64,000 nt of DNA, from the NCBI GenBank assembly GCA_964371615.1, contig CAYJMS010000001.1, positions 1,240,001-1,304,000 of the forward strand, read 5' to 3'. The stretch is from SpSt-333 sp964371615. Its GTDB lineage: Bacteria > Bacteroidota > Ignavibacteria > UBA10030 > UBA8401. The notes below the pieces were generated by a model. It saw nothing but the letters and a program-made list of their open reading frames with translations. It was not told the DNA's origin and did not search any database. Below, piece by piece: positions 36,366-43,672 of the stretch (its first letter is position 1; each line of letters opens with the position of its first letter). The position numbers were made by a program, and so were the translations under genes.

Positions 36366-37238
36366 ATGAAAACAAAAATATCTCTCTCTTTATTTCTTGC
36401 TTGCATTATTCCATTCTTGTTGATGTCTCAAAATTCGGATTCTCTTATTGAAGGACCAACAATATATATAAACCCGAATAGTTCGCTCCCTATTTCTGTA
36501 AATAGCCCGACTGGTTACCGAGTAGTCACAGGTGGATGGAAAGAAGAAGCAGGTAATGACGTTGATCTTTCCGTCCGACGTTCCTATCCAACAAATAGTA
36601 ACCTTAATCAATGGCGTTTCGATTTTGTAAATCATGGGACGGCGACAGACACTGTTAGAACATTTATCATCTGTAGGCGCGAGAGTCTTGATTCTCTCAT
36701 AGAAGGAACCACAGTTTACATAGGCCCGAACAGTTCGCTCCCTATTTCTGTAAATAGCCCGACTGGTTACCGAGTAGTCACAGGTGGATGGAAAGAAGAA
36801 GCAGGTAATGACGTTGATCTTTCCGTCCGTCGTTCCTATCCAACAAATAGTAACCTTAATCAATGGCGTTTCGATTTTGTAAATAGTGGGACGGCGACAG
36901 ACACGGTTAGAACGTTTATCATCTGTGCTCGCAATCTTACTACTGACGTGGAAGATATCTTGACTGAAATTCCAAAAGAATATTCATTACTTCAAAATTA
37001 TCCTAACCCGTTTAATCCAACAACGACTATTTCTTTTAATCTTCCTTCTAAATCATTTATATCATTAAAAATATTTGATTTGATAGGTCGTGAACAAGCA
37101 ACAATAGTGTCAGAAGAAATGTCACAGGGTAATTACTCGCGGCAATGGAATGCAGAAAGATTTCCAAGCGGTATTTATTTTTATCGTTTACAGACGGGAA
37201 TATTTAGTGAGACTAAGAAATTATTATTGTTGCGATAG
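36366..37238 (+). CDS. Cassette 7: exported T9SS-tailed protein with a duplicated domain
   Basis: About 290 residues after the chosen ATG (a GTG at 36348 in frame lacks a better signal). A signal peptide ends L-L-M-S-Q. Two almost identical 84-residue domains follow (DNA 36438-36689 and 36690-36941, period 252 bases), each with I-S-V-N-S-P-T-G-Y-R-V-V-T-G-G-W and R-S-Y-P-T-N-S-N. The C-terminal about 80 residues are a type IX sorting tail (Y-P-N-P-F-N-P-T, F-D-L-I-G-R-E, F-P-S-G-I-Y-F). Secreted surface protein; domain function unknown. The near-perfect DNA identity means the duplication is recent. Confidence 0.8.
   Translation: MKTKISLSLFLACIIPFLLMSQNSDSLIEGPTIYINPNSSLPISVNSPTGYRVVTGGWKEEAGNDVDLSVRRSYPTNSNLNQWRFDFVNHGTATDTVRTFIICRRESLDSLIEGTTVYIGPNSSLPISVNSPTGYRVVTGGWKEEAGNDVDLSVRRSYPTNSNLNQWRFDFVNSGTATDTVRTFIICARNLTTDVEDILTEIPKEYSLLQNYPNPFNPTTTISFNLPSKSFISLKIFDLIGREQATIVSEEMSQGNYSRQWNAERFPSGIYFYRLQTGIFSETKKLLLLR
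36438..36941 (+). repeat. Tandem 252-bp duplication inside cassette 7
   Basis: The stretch 36438-36689 is repeated as 36690-36941 with only scattered substitutions, mostly near the start of each unit. The period is a multiple of three, so the reading frame is kept and one protein domain is doubled. Confidence 0.9.
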
Positions 37239-37270
37239 AGATAAAACATTTTAATTAAATATTCTACCGT

Positions 37271-37438
37271 GTGCGTTCTACCCGAGTCACTCAAGCGACG
37301 TTGCAACCGCCGACACGCGCGAAACTTGAGTGATGAGTTTTCAAAATACAACTTACGATTCAACAAGTTTTCGGCAAATTAAAAGCCAATTTCAACGCGC
37401 TGGAACGTTGCACGCCGCTTAGTTACAGTCTGTTAGAA
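37271..37438 (+). other. attC-like site 7
   Basis: Left end GTGCGTTCTACC (37271-37282); left arm ACTCAAGCGACGTTGCAACC pairs with the right arm ACGTTGCACGCCGCTTAGT. Right end CAGTCTGTTAGAAC, cut at 37432/37433. Its left core fits the start of the next cassette (GTTAGAACGCAC) better than that of its own cassette (GTTAGAATACAC), which may record a past recombination. Confidence 0.7.
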
Positions 37439-37509
37439 CGCACGAAGTGCTAATGGTGTTATTACAGAAGCAATGTTCAATAACTCTTCCGAGAAAGGAA
37501 GACATTAAC

Positions 37510-38490
37510 ATGAGATTGTCAATAGCAATGGTTATTATTGTCATCATCCAAATCGGATGTAGCTCCTCATTTATTGTATCTCCAATTCTACCCGATGAGG
37601 ATGCTTTGTTATTTTCCGAGTTCAACACTGAAGCGAAAGGCAAGAACGCCACTATTGTCTTTAAAGATAGTACAATGTTCAACGGCCAAGATATTTTCTC
37701 TCAACCAGATTCCACCTCGTTCACAAATTTGTCGACGGGCTTTCGCACAACGATTTCAACGCACAAAATCAAAAAGATTATTTTTACTAATCGACTGTAT
37801 GGGACTCTTGAGGGTGCTGGAATTGGGCTTTTATCAGGTGGTGGTGTCGGGCTTTTGGTAGGTATAGCACTTGAGAAACCGAATTCCGACTTCCCAGGAT
37901 TAGCAATGCTAGTTTGTTCTGTACTTGGTGGTGGAATAGGACTCCTCGGTGGCACTTTAAGCGGTACCGTCACGGGGCATACAAACAAGTACGAATTTGC
38001 AGACCAAACTGTCAACCTTCCATCATTGACTGAAAAGACAGAACCGGTTGAATTGGATGATGCACAAAAAATTGCGTTGTATGAGAGATCAAAGAAGAGT
38101 TCCGGTACGTCTATTCCACTCTCGTTGATTATGCCGAGTGCTGGACACGCTTATACTCACAATTGGGGACGAGGACTGCTCTTTGCTGCTGGCAGAGTCG
38201 GCGGAGTTGTCCTTGCATTCACAGCGGGCACTAAAGATGTCTATCAATCGACTCCACTAGGATCCGGATATGGCTACGTTTACAATCAACAAACTGAATA
38301 TACCGGTTGGTTTTATATCGGTATTGCATCGACCATTGGGTTAACAATCTGGGAAGCTATTGACGCTTCAACCGAAGTAGACAGATACAATGAACGTCTC
38401 TCGAAGAGGATAATAGGTGAGAAGTCTATCGGTGTGAATATTGTGCCAAGCAAGGTTGGTCCCCGTGTTCAATTTTCATATTCTTTTTGA
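37510..38490 (+). CDS. Cassette 8: lipoprotein with glycine-zipper membrane segments
   Basis: About 326 residues from the chosen ATG (the frame is open to 37447, but only the ATG at 37510 gives a lipoprotein signal ending I-G-C, with AGGAAG in front). Residues about 105-165 hold two Gly-rich hydrophobic stretches (G-A-G-I-G-L-L-S-G-G-G-V-G and G-G-G-I-G-L-L-G-G), like glycine-zipper envelope proteins. A second Gly-rich region lies near the C terminus. Probably outer-membrane associated; function unknown. Confidence 0.65.
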   Translation: MRLSIAMVIIVIIQIGCSSSFIVSPILPDEDALLFSEFNTEAKGKNATIVFKDSTMFNGQDIFSQPDSTSFTNLSTGFRTTISTHKIKKIIFTNRLYGTLEGAGIGLLSGGGVGLLVGIALEKPNSDFPGLAMLVCSVLGGGIGLLGGTLSGTVTGHTNKYEFADQTVNLPSLTEKTEPVELDDAQKIALYERSKKSSGTSIPLSLIMPSAGHAYTHNWGRGLLFAAGRVGGVVLAFTAGTKDVYQSTPLGSGYGYVYNQQTEYTGWFYIGIASTIGLTIWEAIDASTEVDRYNERLSKRIIGEKSIGVNIVPSKVGPRVQFSYSF

Positions 38491-38511
38491 AATAAGATAA
38501 TATTTCGCCGC

Positions 38512-39152
38512 GTGCGTTCTAACCATATTAAAAAGGAACCCGCCATAAAGCATGGCGGGCAGGCTAGTCCCGCCAGAGGCGGATGTCGCAAACAACGCTC
38601 CACAAGAGAAAAAGATTCCCTGGTCGCATCATAAATTTAAATGATGCGAGTAAACGTTCTTTTGAGCCACAGTCGCATACCCGCCTGCGGCGGTCGGGCG
38701 TCTTTGGCGAAGAAACAACGAGTTACATTGTAACGCACGGCCAACGTATCTATCGTATTAGTCTTATACAAAGGCGACCACACCAGATTACGGGCTTGTC
38801 GGCACGTTAAGTGCGTGTTGTTTGACGATTGCGCAGCCATCATCAACCGTAGTGATATATCAATTATCGCGGTGCAGGTCGATTCCTGAATAGAACATGA
38901 TAAGCCTCCTTTCGAATTATTACTCTGAAATACTATTTTCGAAAGATCCTTGTTGGAAATAACCAGTTGCTAAATATGAAGTGCAAATCGCTCTACGAGT
39001 CGACGACTCGTAGAGTCGTAGACCGATGCGCCTGATTCTTGAATGATAAGTCCTCAAAATACAACGTATGTTACGGAAAGTTATTGGTGAATTAAAAAAC
39101 AATTTTTCTGCGCTGGAACGTTCACACGCAGCTTAACTCCAGTCCGGTAGGC
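38512..39152 (+). other. attC-like site 8, interrupted by IS110 remnant
   Basis: The left end GTGCGTTCTAAC (38512-38523) is an exact reverse complement of its cassette start. The inner left arm, TGAAGTGCAAATCGC (38977-38991), appears only about 450 bases later; the right half (TGCGCTGGAACG ... TTAACTCCAGTCCGGTAGGC) follows, with the cut near 39146/39147. The gap is filled by GC-rich short repeats (CCCGCC/GGCGGG types near 38540-38580 and 38680-38700) and an IS110-family remnant. A 12-bp hairpin, CTCTACGAGTCG / CGACTCGTAGAG (38991-39015), sits beside the left arm. Confidence 0.65.
38760..38898 (-). pseudogene. IS110-family transposase, degenerate 5' fragment (copy 3)
   Basis: The minus strand from 38898, preceded by a strong AGGAGG, reads M-F-Y-S-G-I-D-L-H-R-D-N, stop, Y-I-T-T-V-D-D, the typical N-terminus of another IS110 subgroup, then loses the frame. 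It is not the same element as copies 1 and 2. The segment 38899-38976 is probably the IS end, and attC arm sequence starts right after it, as in the other two cases. Confidence 0.65.
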
Positions 39153-39166
39153 TGGCACACAACACC

Positions 39167-40168
39167 ATGAACAGAAAAACACATACTCTCGCAACGATCC
39201 TCATTCTCTGCATTCTTGGCCACCAGAAGAGTTACCCCCAAGTGCGGGATCGTACGACCGCTGCCTACGGGATTGTGGACACTATGGTGGCAAATCACTA
39301 CACTCGACTCAGAGAATTACCTCATCGTGCACTTCGCGTTAACTCCAAGGATAATGTTCTGGGCATTTTTATTGACTACAATTTCCCGAACCTCTTTTCT
39401 CCACTGCTTATTCTACCGTCGGGAGATAGTATAGACGGATCACAGTTCGTTCGATTTGATGCGATGAATCGACACATCCTCGAAGATGCCCAGAGATCTC
39501 CGGGAGCATATCGCCCATACGATGGCGATAACAGACACCTCCGCAAACATGTTGGTATTGAGCTCCATCGAAGCTACCGTAACTATCTCATCTGCCTCAC
39601 GGCTTCAAACCGGGGGAGGGATATTCTTTTCTGGAAGATGACTGACGGTGCATTCAATCTCATTTCCATTCACCCATGCGAGACGTATGGAGATTTCATT
39701 GATCCGGTTACCGACACATTTGCGATTGGAGGAATATCCGAAGACGAAGGCAGTCTCGGAGGAGGTCAACGGTACTTCGCTATCATATCCGATACTCTTC
39801 GACTTATCAAAGATTTGAATGTCCAAGGCAACAAACCAGTTCATGGCGAGAGTAATCCAGTTGACAATGCAACGACGATCCGTTACCTTCTTCGCTTTTT
39901 CGATAATTCCGGGAAGATGGTTCGGGACACCGTTTGGTTTGATTGCCGCGATGCCGATGGCAATATCATCTATGCCCATGCGGCCGGTGACTCAATCAGT
40001 TTGTACAAGGATGGCAATTGGGGTCGAGAATATGTCAATGTCCGTCCCGACAACAGAAGATTTCGGATAGGCCTGTCAGCGTTTCTTGGAGGTGTATCTT
40101 ATATCGAAGTCGAATATCGTGGTCGATGGTATCTGACTCCACGCTCGCAGATAGTTATCGAGCAATGA
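39167..40168 (+). CDS. Cassette 9: secreted protein, unknown
   Basis: A 333-residue protein with a signal peptide ending S-Y-P-Q. The mature part is Asp/Arg-rich with beta-strand patterns, an S-E-D-E-G-S-L-G-G-G-Q-R-Y segment and a V-R-P-D-N-R-R-F-R-I-G region. Its base composition is clearly richer in GC than cassettes 1-4, so it has a different origin. No family is recognised. It is the last gene before the array ends. Confidence 0.6.
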   Translation: MNRKTHTLATILILCILGHQKSYPQVRDRTTAAYGIVDTMVANHYTRLRELPHRALRVNSKDNVLGIFIDYNFPNLFSPLLILPSGDSIDGSQFVRFDAMNRHILEDAQRSPGAYRPYDGDNRHLRKHVGIELHRSYRNYLICLTASNRGRDILFWKMTDGAFNLISIHPCETYGDFIDPVTDTFAIGGISEDEGSLGGGQRYFAIISDTLRLIKDLNVQGNKPVHGESNPVDNATTIRYLLRFFDNSGKMVRDTVWFDCRDADGNIIYAHAAGDSISLYKDGNWGREYVNVRPDNRRFRIGLSAFLGGVSYIEVEYRGRWYLTPRSQIVIEQ

Positions 40169-40690
40169 CGGCATACACCTGCACTCTTGGCGCGTGCCTG
40201 CCAAACCAGGTACTGTGTTAAAAGTCAAGAGTAAGAGCGTACTTATTTCCCTACGGGTCGTAGACAAAGAACACGACAACAGATTAGCGAAGACCAAAAT
40301 CACCATCATGAGGGACGTTATTTTTCCAAAGAGTATAAATCAATAGCAATAATTTCCCGGCAACAGCAAGTTGAAAACCGCGTCATTGCCTGTATAACTG
40401 GCAAGTTGTTTTTGTTTCGTTACGTGTTTGAATCATTGAGTCAATACAAGGATCGAAACGACATAGAGTGATCGTACAAATTATGTTTGTACATTTGACT
40501 TAGAAAAGAGAATTGCTTACAATTAATATATCAATGGTGTTACGGCATTACTTTTTTATAACTAATTGACATTTTCTTCAACATTCGGCTTCCAGTAATT
40601 TTGTCAGAAGGGAACACAGAAAACCGTTGAATTGAAAATCGAAAGCCACGAAATTTGTAAATAATAGAAGAATTCTTTTTGTCGCGGTGT
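40169..40690. other. Right edge of the cassette array; truncated ninth site
   Basis: Near 40192-40207 is GCGTGCCTGCCAAACC, loosely complementary to the start of cassette 9 (GGTAGGCTGGCACAC), so it may be the left core of a ninth site whose remainder is missing. The following 480 bases up to the tRNA fragment are AT-rich with no gene that I can support. Confidence 0.35.
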
Positions 40691-40732
40691 TTCGTAATCA
40701 GCAGGTCACGAGTTCAAGTCTCGTCGCTAGCT
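40691..40732 (+). other. tRNA-Thr(CGT) 3' fragment, probable attachment site
   Basis: The sequence fits a tRNA from the anticodon loop onward: loop TTCGTAA with anticodon CGT (40693-40695), anticodon-stem 3' strand TCAGC, variable loop AGGTC, T-stem ACGAG/CTCGT around loop TTCAAGT, acceptor 3' strand CGCTAGC and T as discriminator. Upstream of 40691 the sequence cannot pair (GGTGT instead of about GCTGA), and D-arm and acceptor 5' strand are absent. A break at the anticodon loop is where tyrosine recombinases often cross over, so this is likely the attR scar of an integrated element. Confidence 0.72.
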
Positions 40733-40734
40733 CA

Positions 40735-40763
40735 AAAAATCCCGGTCCAGGACCGGGATTTTG
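40735..40763 (+). terminator. Intrinsic terminator after the tRNA fragment
   Basis: A near-perfect hairpin ATCCCGGTCC / GGACCGGGAT (40739-40759) flanked by A-rich sequence on the left and TTTTG on the right. It works on paper in both directions and separates the array from the convergent TPR gene. It probably was the terminator of the original tRNA gene. Confidence 0.75.
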
Positions 40764-40822
40764 AATTTATGCAGCAGACGATAAATTGCTGAACCGACTG
40801 CAGGACAAGATATCGACGGCAG

Positions 40823-42331
40823 TCACATTTCCGGGAAATATTTTTCCCGGCAATCCGGACAAATGCCGTGCGAAAATTTTGCTTCCGTGTGGTGTGAAAT
40901 ATATCCTTCCAATTGCTGCCAGTAGCCCTCATCATCCCGAATTTTCTTGCAATGGGCACATATTGGCAGCAATCCGCTGAGTGTTTTGATTTCGTTCAGG
41001 CGATCATGAAGTTCCTTATTAAGGCTCTCCATTTTCGAAAAATTGTTCTCCAGTTCCAATTTATTCCTTTTCATGTTTCTGATATTCAGGTACAGGAGGG
41101 CAACAATCATTATCAGGACGAAAATACCTCCTCCCAACAGAAGCGATCGAAAATACTGTTTCTCGAGAATCGCATCATTGATGAGTTTTTCTGATTTTAA
41201 TTCCTGTATTTCCTGCCGGCTTCGTGCATTCTGAAGATTGACGGTCAATTCGGCAATTTCGTTTCGCTCCCTTGAATTGTCCAACGAATCCTTTGCCCCA
41301 GAAAAGAGTCGGTAATAGTAGTATGATTTTTCGATTGGCCCGACGACATCGTACACTTTATACAAAGTCTCATATGATGATTTCAATTGATCTGGAGATC
41401 GAATGTTTTTTGCCAGGTGAACCGAACGGAGGAGTGTTTTGATCGCTGTAGGATAATCTTTCAACTTGTAGTGTGCCAAACCCATGGCATTAAGAACTTG
41501 CAATACGCCGTGTTTTTGTCCGAGTGATTCATAATGTTTCAATGATTCATTCAATTCATTAATTGCATCACGTAATTTCCCCCGCTGCATGCTGAGTAAA
41601 CCGATATTATAATATGAGTATGCTATTCCGCTGATGTATTTGACGTTTTTTGCGAGAGTTAATGCTTTGTCGAGATATACTTGCGACGTGTCAATGTTGC
41701 CGCGCATATATTCCGCAAAACCGACATTGTGGTAAAAGCGAATTGCAGCCAATGTATCGACTGTCTTACCTCTCTTGCGCATTACTTCCTGATAGAATTC
41801 TATCGCCTTTGCGTAATTTCCTATGTTATGATAGACAACGCCGATATTATTTAGAGTGCGAATCGCCTGTTCGGTCAGACCTAATTTTTCCCTAATCCGT
41901 AGAGCTTCCTGATGGTGACGCAATGCGGTGCTGTATTGTCCGACATATACATGAATAATTCCCAACGTGCTGTGTGCCGTAGCAATCTGAGTTTGCTCTC
42001 CGGAATGAGTTGCATTATCGAGAGCGCGAAATGCATATTGTAATCCATTGGCAAATTCACCCAATAGGGTGTAGCAATAACCGGCAGTTGCATACAATAT
42101 TGAAACCGAATCTTTCACATCTAATGTATCTGCCAATTGTATTGCTTCTAACGCATATTGTAGGGCTTCTTTGGGATTGGTATCCTCCAATTCATCCGAT
42201 AGGATAAAGAGTGCGTTGTAGCGATCTATCCCGTGGAGAGAAGAAAGGTTTTCTTTGAGTGAATCAATAGGAGGCGTTTGTGCATCACCAAAAAGGAAAA
42301 AGAAAAATAGAAATATTGAAATTTTTCGCAT
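40823..42331 (-). CDS. TPR-repeat sensor-like protein with C-terminal Cys motif
   Basis: A 502-residue protein: signal peptide, about eight tetratricopeptide repeats (residues 30-330, e.g. A-I-R-T-L-N-N-I-G-V-V-Y-H-N-I-G-N-Y), a membrane span near 393-415, a coiled coil, and a C-terminal segment L-P-I-C-A-H-C-K-K-I-R-D ... S-H-G-I-C-P-D-C. That four-cysteine tail occurs at the end of various sensor and response-regulator proteins and probably binds zinc or a cofactor. The build is that of Bacteroidota TPR signalling proteins, but no kinase domain is present. Confidence 0.8.
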   Translation of the reverse strand: MRKISIFLFFFFLFGDAQTPPIDSLKENLSSLHGIDRYNALFILSDELEDTNPKEALQYALEAIQLADTLDVKDSVSILYATAGYCYTLLGEFANGLQYAFRALDNATHSGEQTQIATAHSTLGIIHVYVGQYSTALRHHQEALRIREKLGLTEQAIRTLNNIGVVYHNIGNYAKAIEFYQEVMRKRGKTVDTLAAIRFYHNVGFAEYMRGNIDTSQVYLDKALTLAKNVKYISGIAYSYYNIGLLSMQRGKLRDAINELNESLKHYESLGQKHGVLQVLNAMGLAHYKLKDYPTAIKTLLRSVHLAKNIRSPDQLKSSYETLYKVYDVVGPIEKSYYYYRLFSGAKDSLDNSRERNEIAELTVNLQNARSRQEIQELKSEKLINDAILEKQYFRSLLLGGGIFVLIMIVALLYLNIRNMKRNKLELENNFSKMESLNKELHDRLNEIKTLSGLLPICAHCKKIRDDEGYWQQLEGYISHHTEAKFSHGICPDCREKYFPEM

Positions 42332-42675
42332 TTTCCGCTCACATTGTAATTACTTCATTAAAGTAACAAAATATTTCTATCATAAAAATTGAATGTTTTC
42401 TGCATTATTTGATACCCACTTCCACTCTCAATACATAATCAGACTTTTTTCTCTTTAGTATTATTTCCACTTTTGAGTGGATTCAGAATGCAAAAGCTCA
42501 CTTTTTTTGCTTGAATACAATTCATTCTGTTTCTTAGAAACCTCTAATTTTGCCTTAAAAAGGTCTATATATTGTTTTATTGCTAGTGAATGTGTTCGTG
42601 GATACATTGATACCAAGATAAAGGCAGTATATTAGCAACAGAATAAACGCAGCACACAGGTAAGAAGAGGTTCAC
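42332..42675. other. 344-bp intergenic region between divergent genes
   Basis: AT-rich; no gene seen. The region must hold promoters for the TPR gene (minus) and the gene at 42676 (plus), but I cannot assign them. Two related segments, CCACTTCCACTC near 42417 and TTCCACTTTTGAGTGG near 42466, form a loose inverted repeat. Confidence 0.35.
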
Positions 42676-43068
42676 ATGGGTACATCGAAAGTCATACTTC
42701 TCTCGGGCATCTACCTGATCCTTGGATTCTATACCGTCAGTTTCACGGCAGCCGATGAGGCGAATTTTTCGTCCGCATTGACCGTTGCTACTGAGACACA
42801 GGCGGAGCAGTTGGCCAAGACCGGCGTATCGTTGGCGCTGCAGCGTTTCAGCAATAACCTGTCCTTGTATACGATCGGCAGCACGACAGTGACGACAATG
42901 GGCGGAACGGTATCGTATTCGGCGAGCCGGCCGGCATCGTTTCCGTTGACGCAGACACAGGTGATTGCTACCGGAACCTACAACGGCGTGCAGGTGCAGA
43001 CCACGGCAGTGTTCCACCAGTACGGCGGACGCTGGAAACTCCTGCGGGTCATGTCGCAGACTGTGTAA
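42676..43068 (+). CDS. Small exported or pilin-like protein
   Basis: A 130-residue protein with an AGAGG site, an N-terminal hydrophobic helix (residues 6-25) continuing into an amphipathic helix (E-T-Q-A-E-Q-L-A-K-T-G-V-S-L-A-L-Q-R) and a beta-rich C-terminal half. This resembles PilX-type minor pseudopilins, in which E-A-x-x-L-A-x-x-G-x-x-x-A follows the membrane helix, but no prepilin peptidase site is clear. Followed by a good terminator, so it is a single-gene unit. Confidence 0.55.
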   Translation: MGTSKVILLSGIYLILGFYTVSFTAADEANFSSALTVATETQAEQLAKTGVSLALQRFSNNLSLYTIGSTTVTTMGGTVSYSASRPASFPLTQTQVIATGTYNGVQVQTTAVFHQYGGRWKLLRVMSQTV

Positions 43069-43095
43069 TTCCTCTCTTACAATATCTTTCATCTT

Positions 43096-43130
43096 AACGG
43101 GATGCCCAAAAGAGCGTCCCGTTTGCATTT
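43096..43130 (+). terminator. Intrinsic terminator after the pilin-like gene
   Basis: AACGGGA (43096-43102) pairs with TCCCGTT (43117-43123) around a 14-base loop and is followed by TGCATTTT. It lies 28 bases after the stop codon at 43068. Confidence 0.7.
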
Positions 43131-43154
43131 TAAAAAGAAAGAAGACAGAAGACG

Positions 43155-43258
43155 GAATACAGAATACGGAAGTCTGATATCTGGAATCTGATATCTTGCA
43201 TTCACGCAAAGACGCGAAGAAAGCAGAAGACAAAATATTGAATACAGAATACGGAAGT
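43155..43258. repeat. Short dispersed repeat, GAATACAGAATACGGAAGT
   Basis: The 19-base sequence GAATACAGAATACGGAAGT occurs at 43155-43173 and again exactly at 43240-43258, with GAAGACAGAAGAC-type purine runs beside each and a small TCTGATATC duplication between. The region 43130-43460 holds no gene. It looks like an intergenic simple repeat rather than a regulatory element. Confidence 0.6.
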
Positions 43259-43460
43259 TTGGTAAATCATTTTTAAGTAATCCGACCTACCACGATTGAG
43301 TTTTCGAAATGGCTTTAATTGATTTCTGCTTGCGTCAATTTGTATGATCTGCCGAAAATAGGGGGGCATTGTTGCATTCGATTGATATCTAATCCAAAAT
43401 ATGCTACCTTTACCTACTCCAAAACCGATTCGATTCTGCAACATTCGATGAAATATTATT

Positions 43461-43628
43461 ATGGCGCAACGTGAACAGGATCAAACAATCCGGGTAAAAT
43501 GCCCAAACTGTAAACAAACCCGGGAACCGGATTTTAACGAAACGACAAATCGGTACGTTTGTTCTCTGTGCGCGGCACCTGTAGACGTGCAGGTAATTAT
43601 CGAAAAAAAGAAGCGGGGACTGCGCTGA
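43461..43628 (+). CDS. Small zinc-ribbon protein
   Basis: A 55-residue protein starting M-A-Q-R-E-Q-D with two cysteine pairs, C-P-N-C and C-S-L-C, 21 residues apart, and a basic end (E-K-K-K-R-G-L-R). This is a typical zinc-ribbon fold of about 40 residues. It is followed 44 bases later by a small membrane protein on the same strand. Function unknown. Confidence 0.6.
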   Translation: MAQREQDQTIRVKCPNCKQTREPDFNETTNRYVCSLCAAPVDVQVIIEKKKRGLR

Positions 43629-43672
43629 CCTCGCAGTGCACCGGAAACCCACAAATTTATAGGAGTGATGCA

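Larger units (their letters stand above)
28951..40210 (+). mobile_element. Integron-type gene-cassette array without integrase (CALIN)
   Basis: Nine consecutive units, each one plus-strand gene followed by a GC-richer non-coding site that ends in a conserved block close to TTAGTTCCAGTCCGTTAG. As in integron cassettes, the first bases of several units are the reverse complement of the start of their own trailing site: GTTAGGTGGTTG with CAACCACCTGAC (unit 1), GTTAGGGTGTGA with TCACACCCTAAC (unit 2), GTTAGGCGGCT with AGCCGCCTATC (unit 3), GTTAGAACGCAC with GTGCGTTCTAAC (unit 8). Cassette starts are 28951, 29760, 30563, 32036, 32417, 34217, 36286, 37433 and about 39147. No IntI gene is visible in the window. 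The cassette reading is strong; whether it is still active is unknown. Confidence 0.82.

Noticed and set aside
36390..36863. Minus-strand 157-codon frame opposite cassette 7
   Set aside because: It is a mirror of the duplicated domain; the plus-strand frame has a signal peptide and a T9SS tail.
38637..38846. Short minus-strand frame with H-L-T-C-R-Q-A as a cassette gene
   Set aside because: It falls in GC-rich repeats and a degenerate IS110 fragment, with no start signal of its own.
42583..43233. Minus-strand 216-codon frame opposite the pilin-like gene
   Set aside because: Composition is rich in Arg, Cys and His as in antisense shadows, and it covers a terminator and an intergenic repeat.
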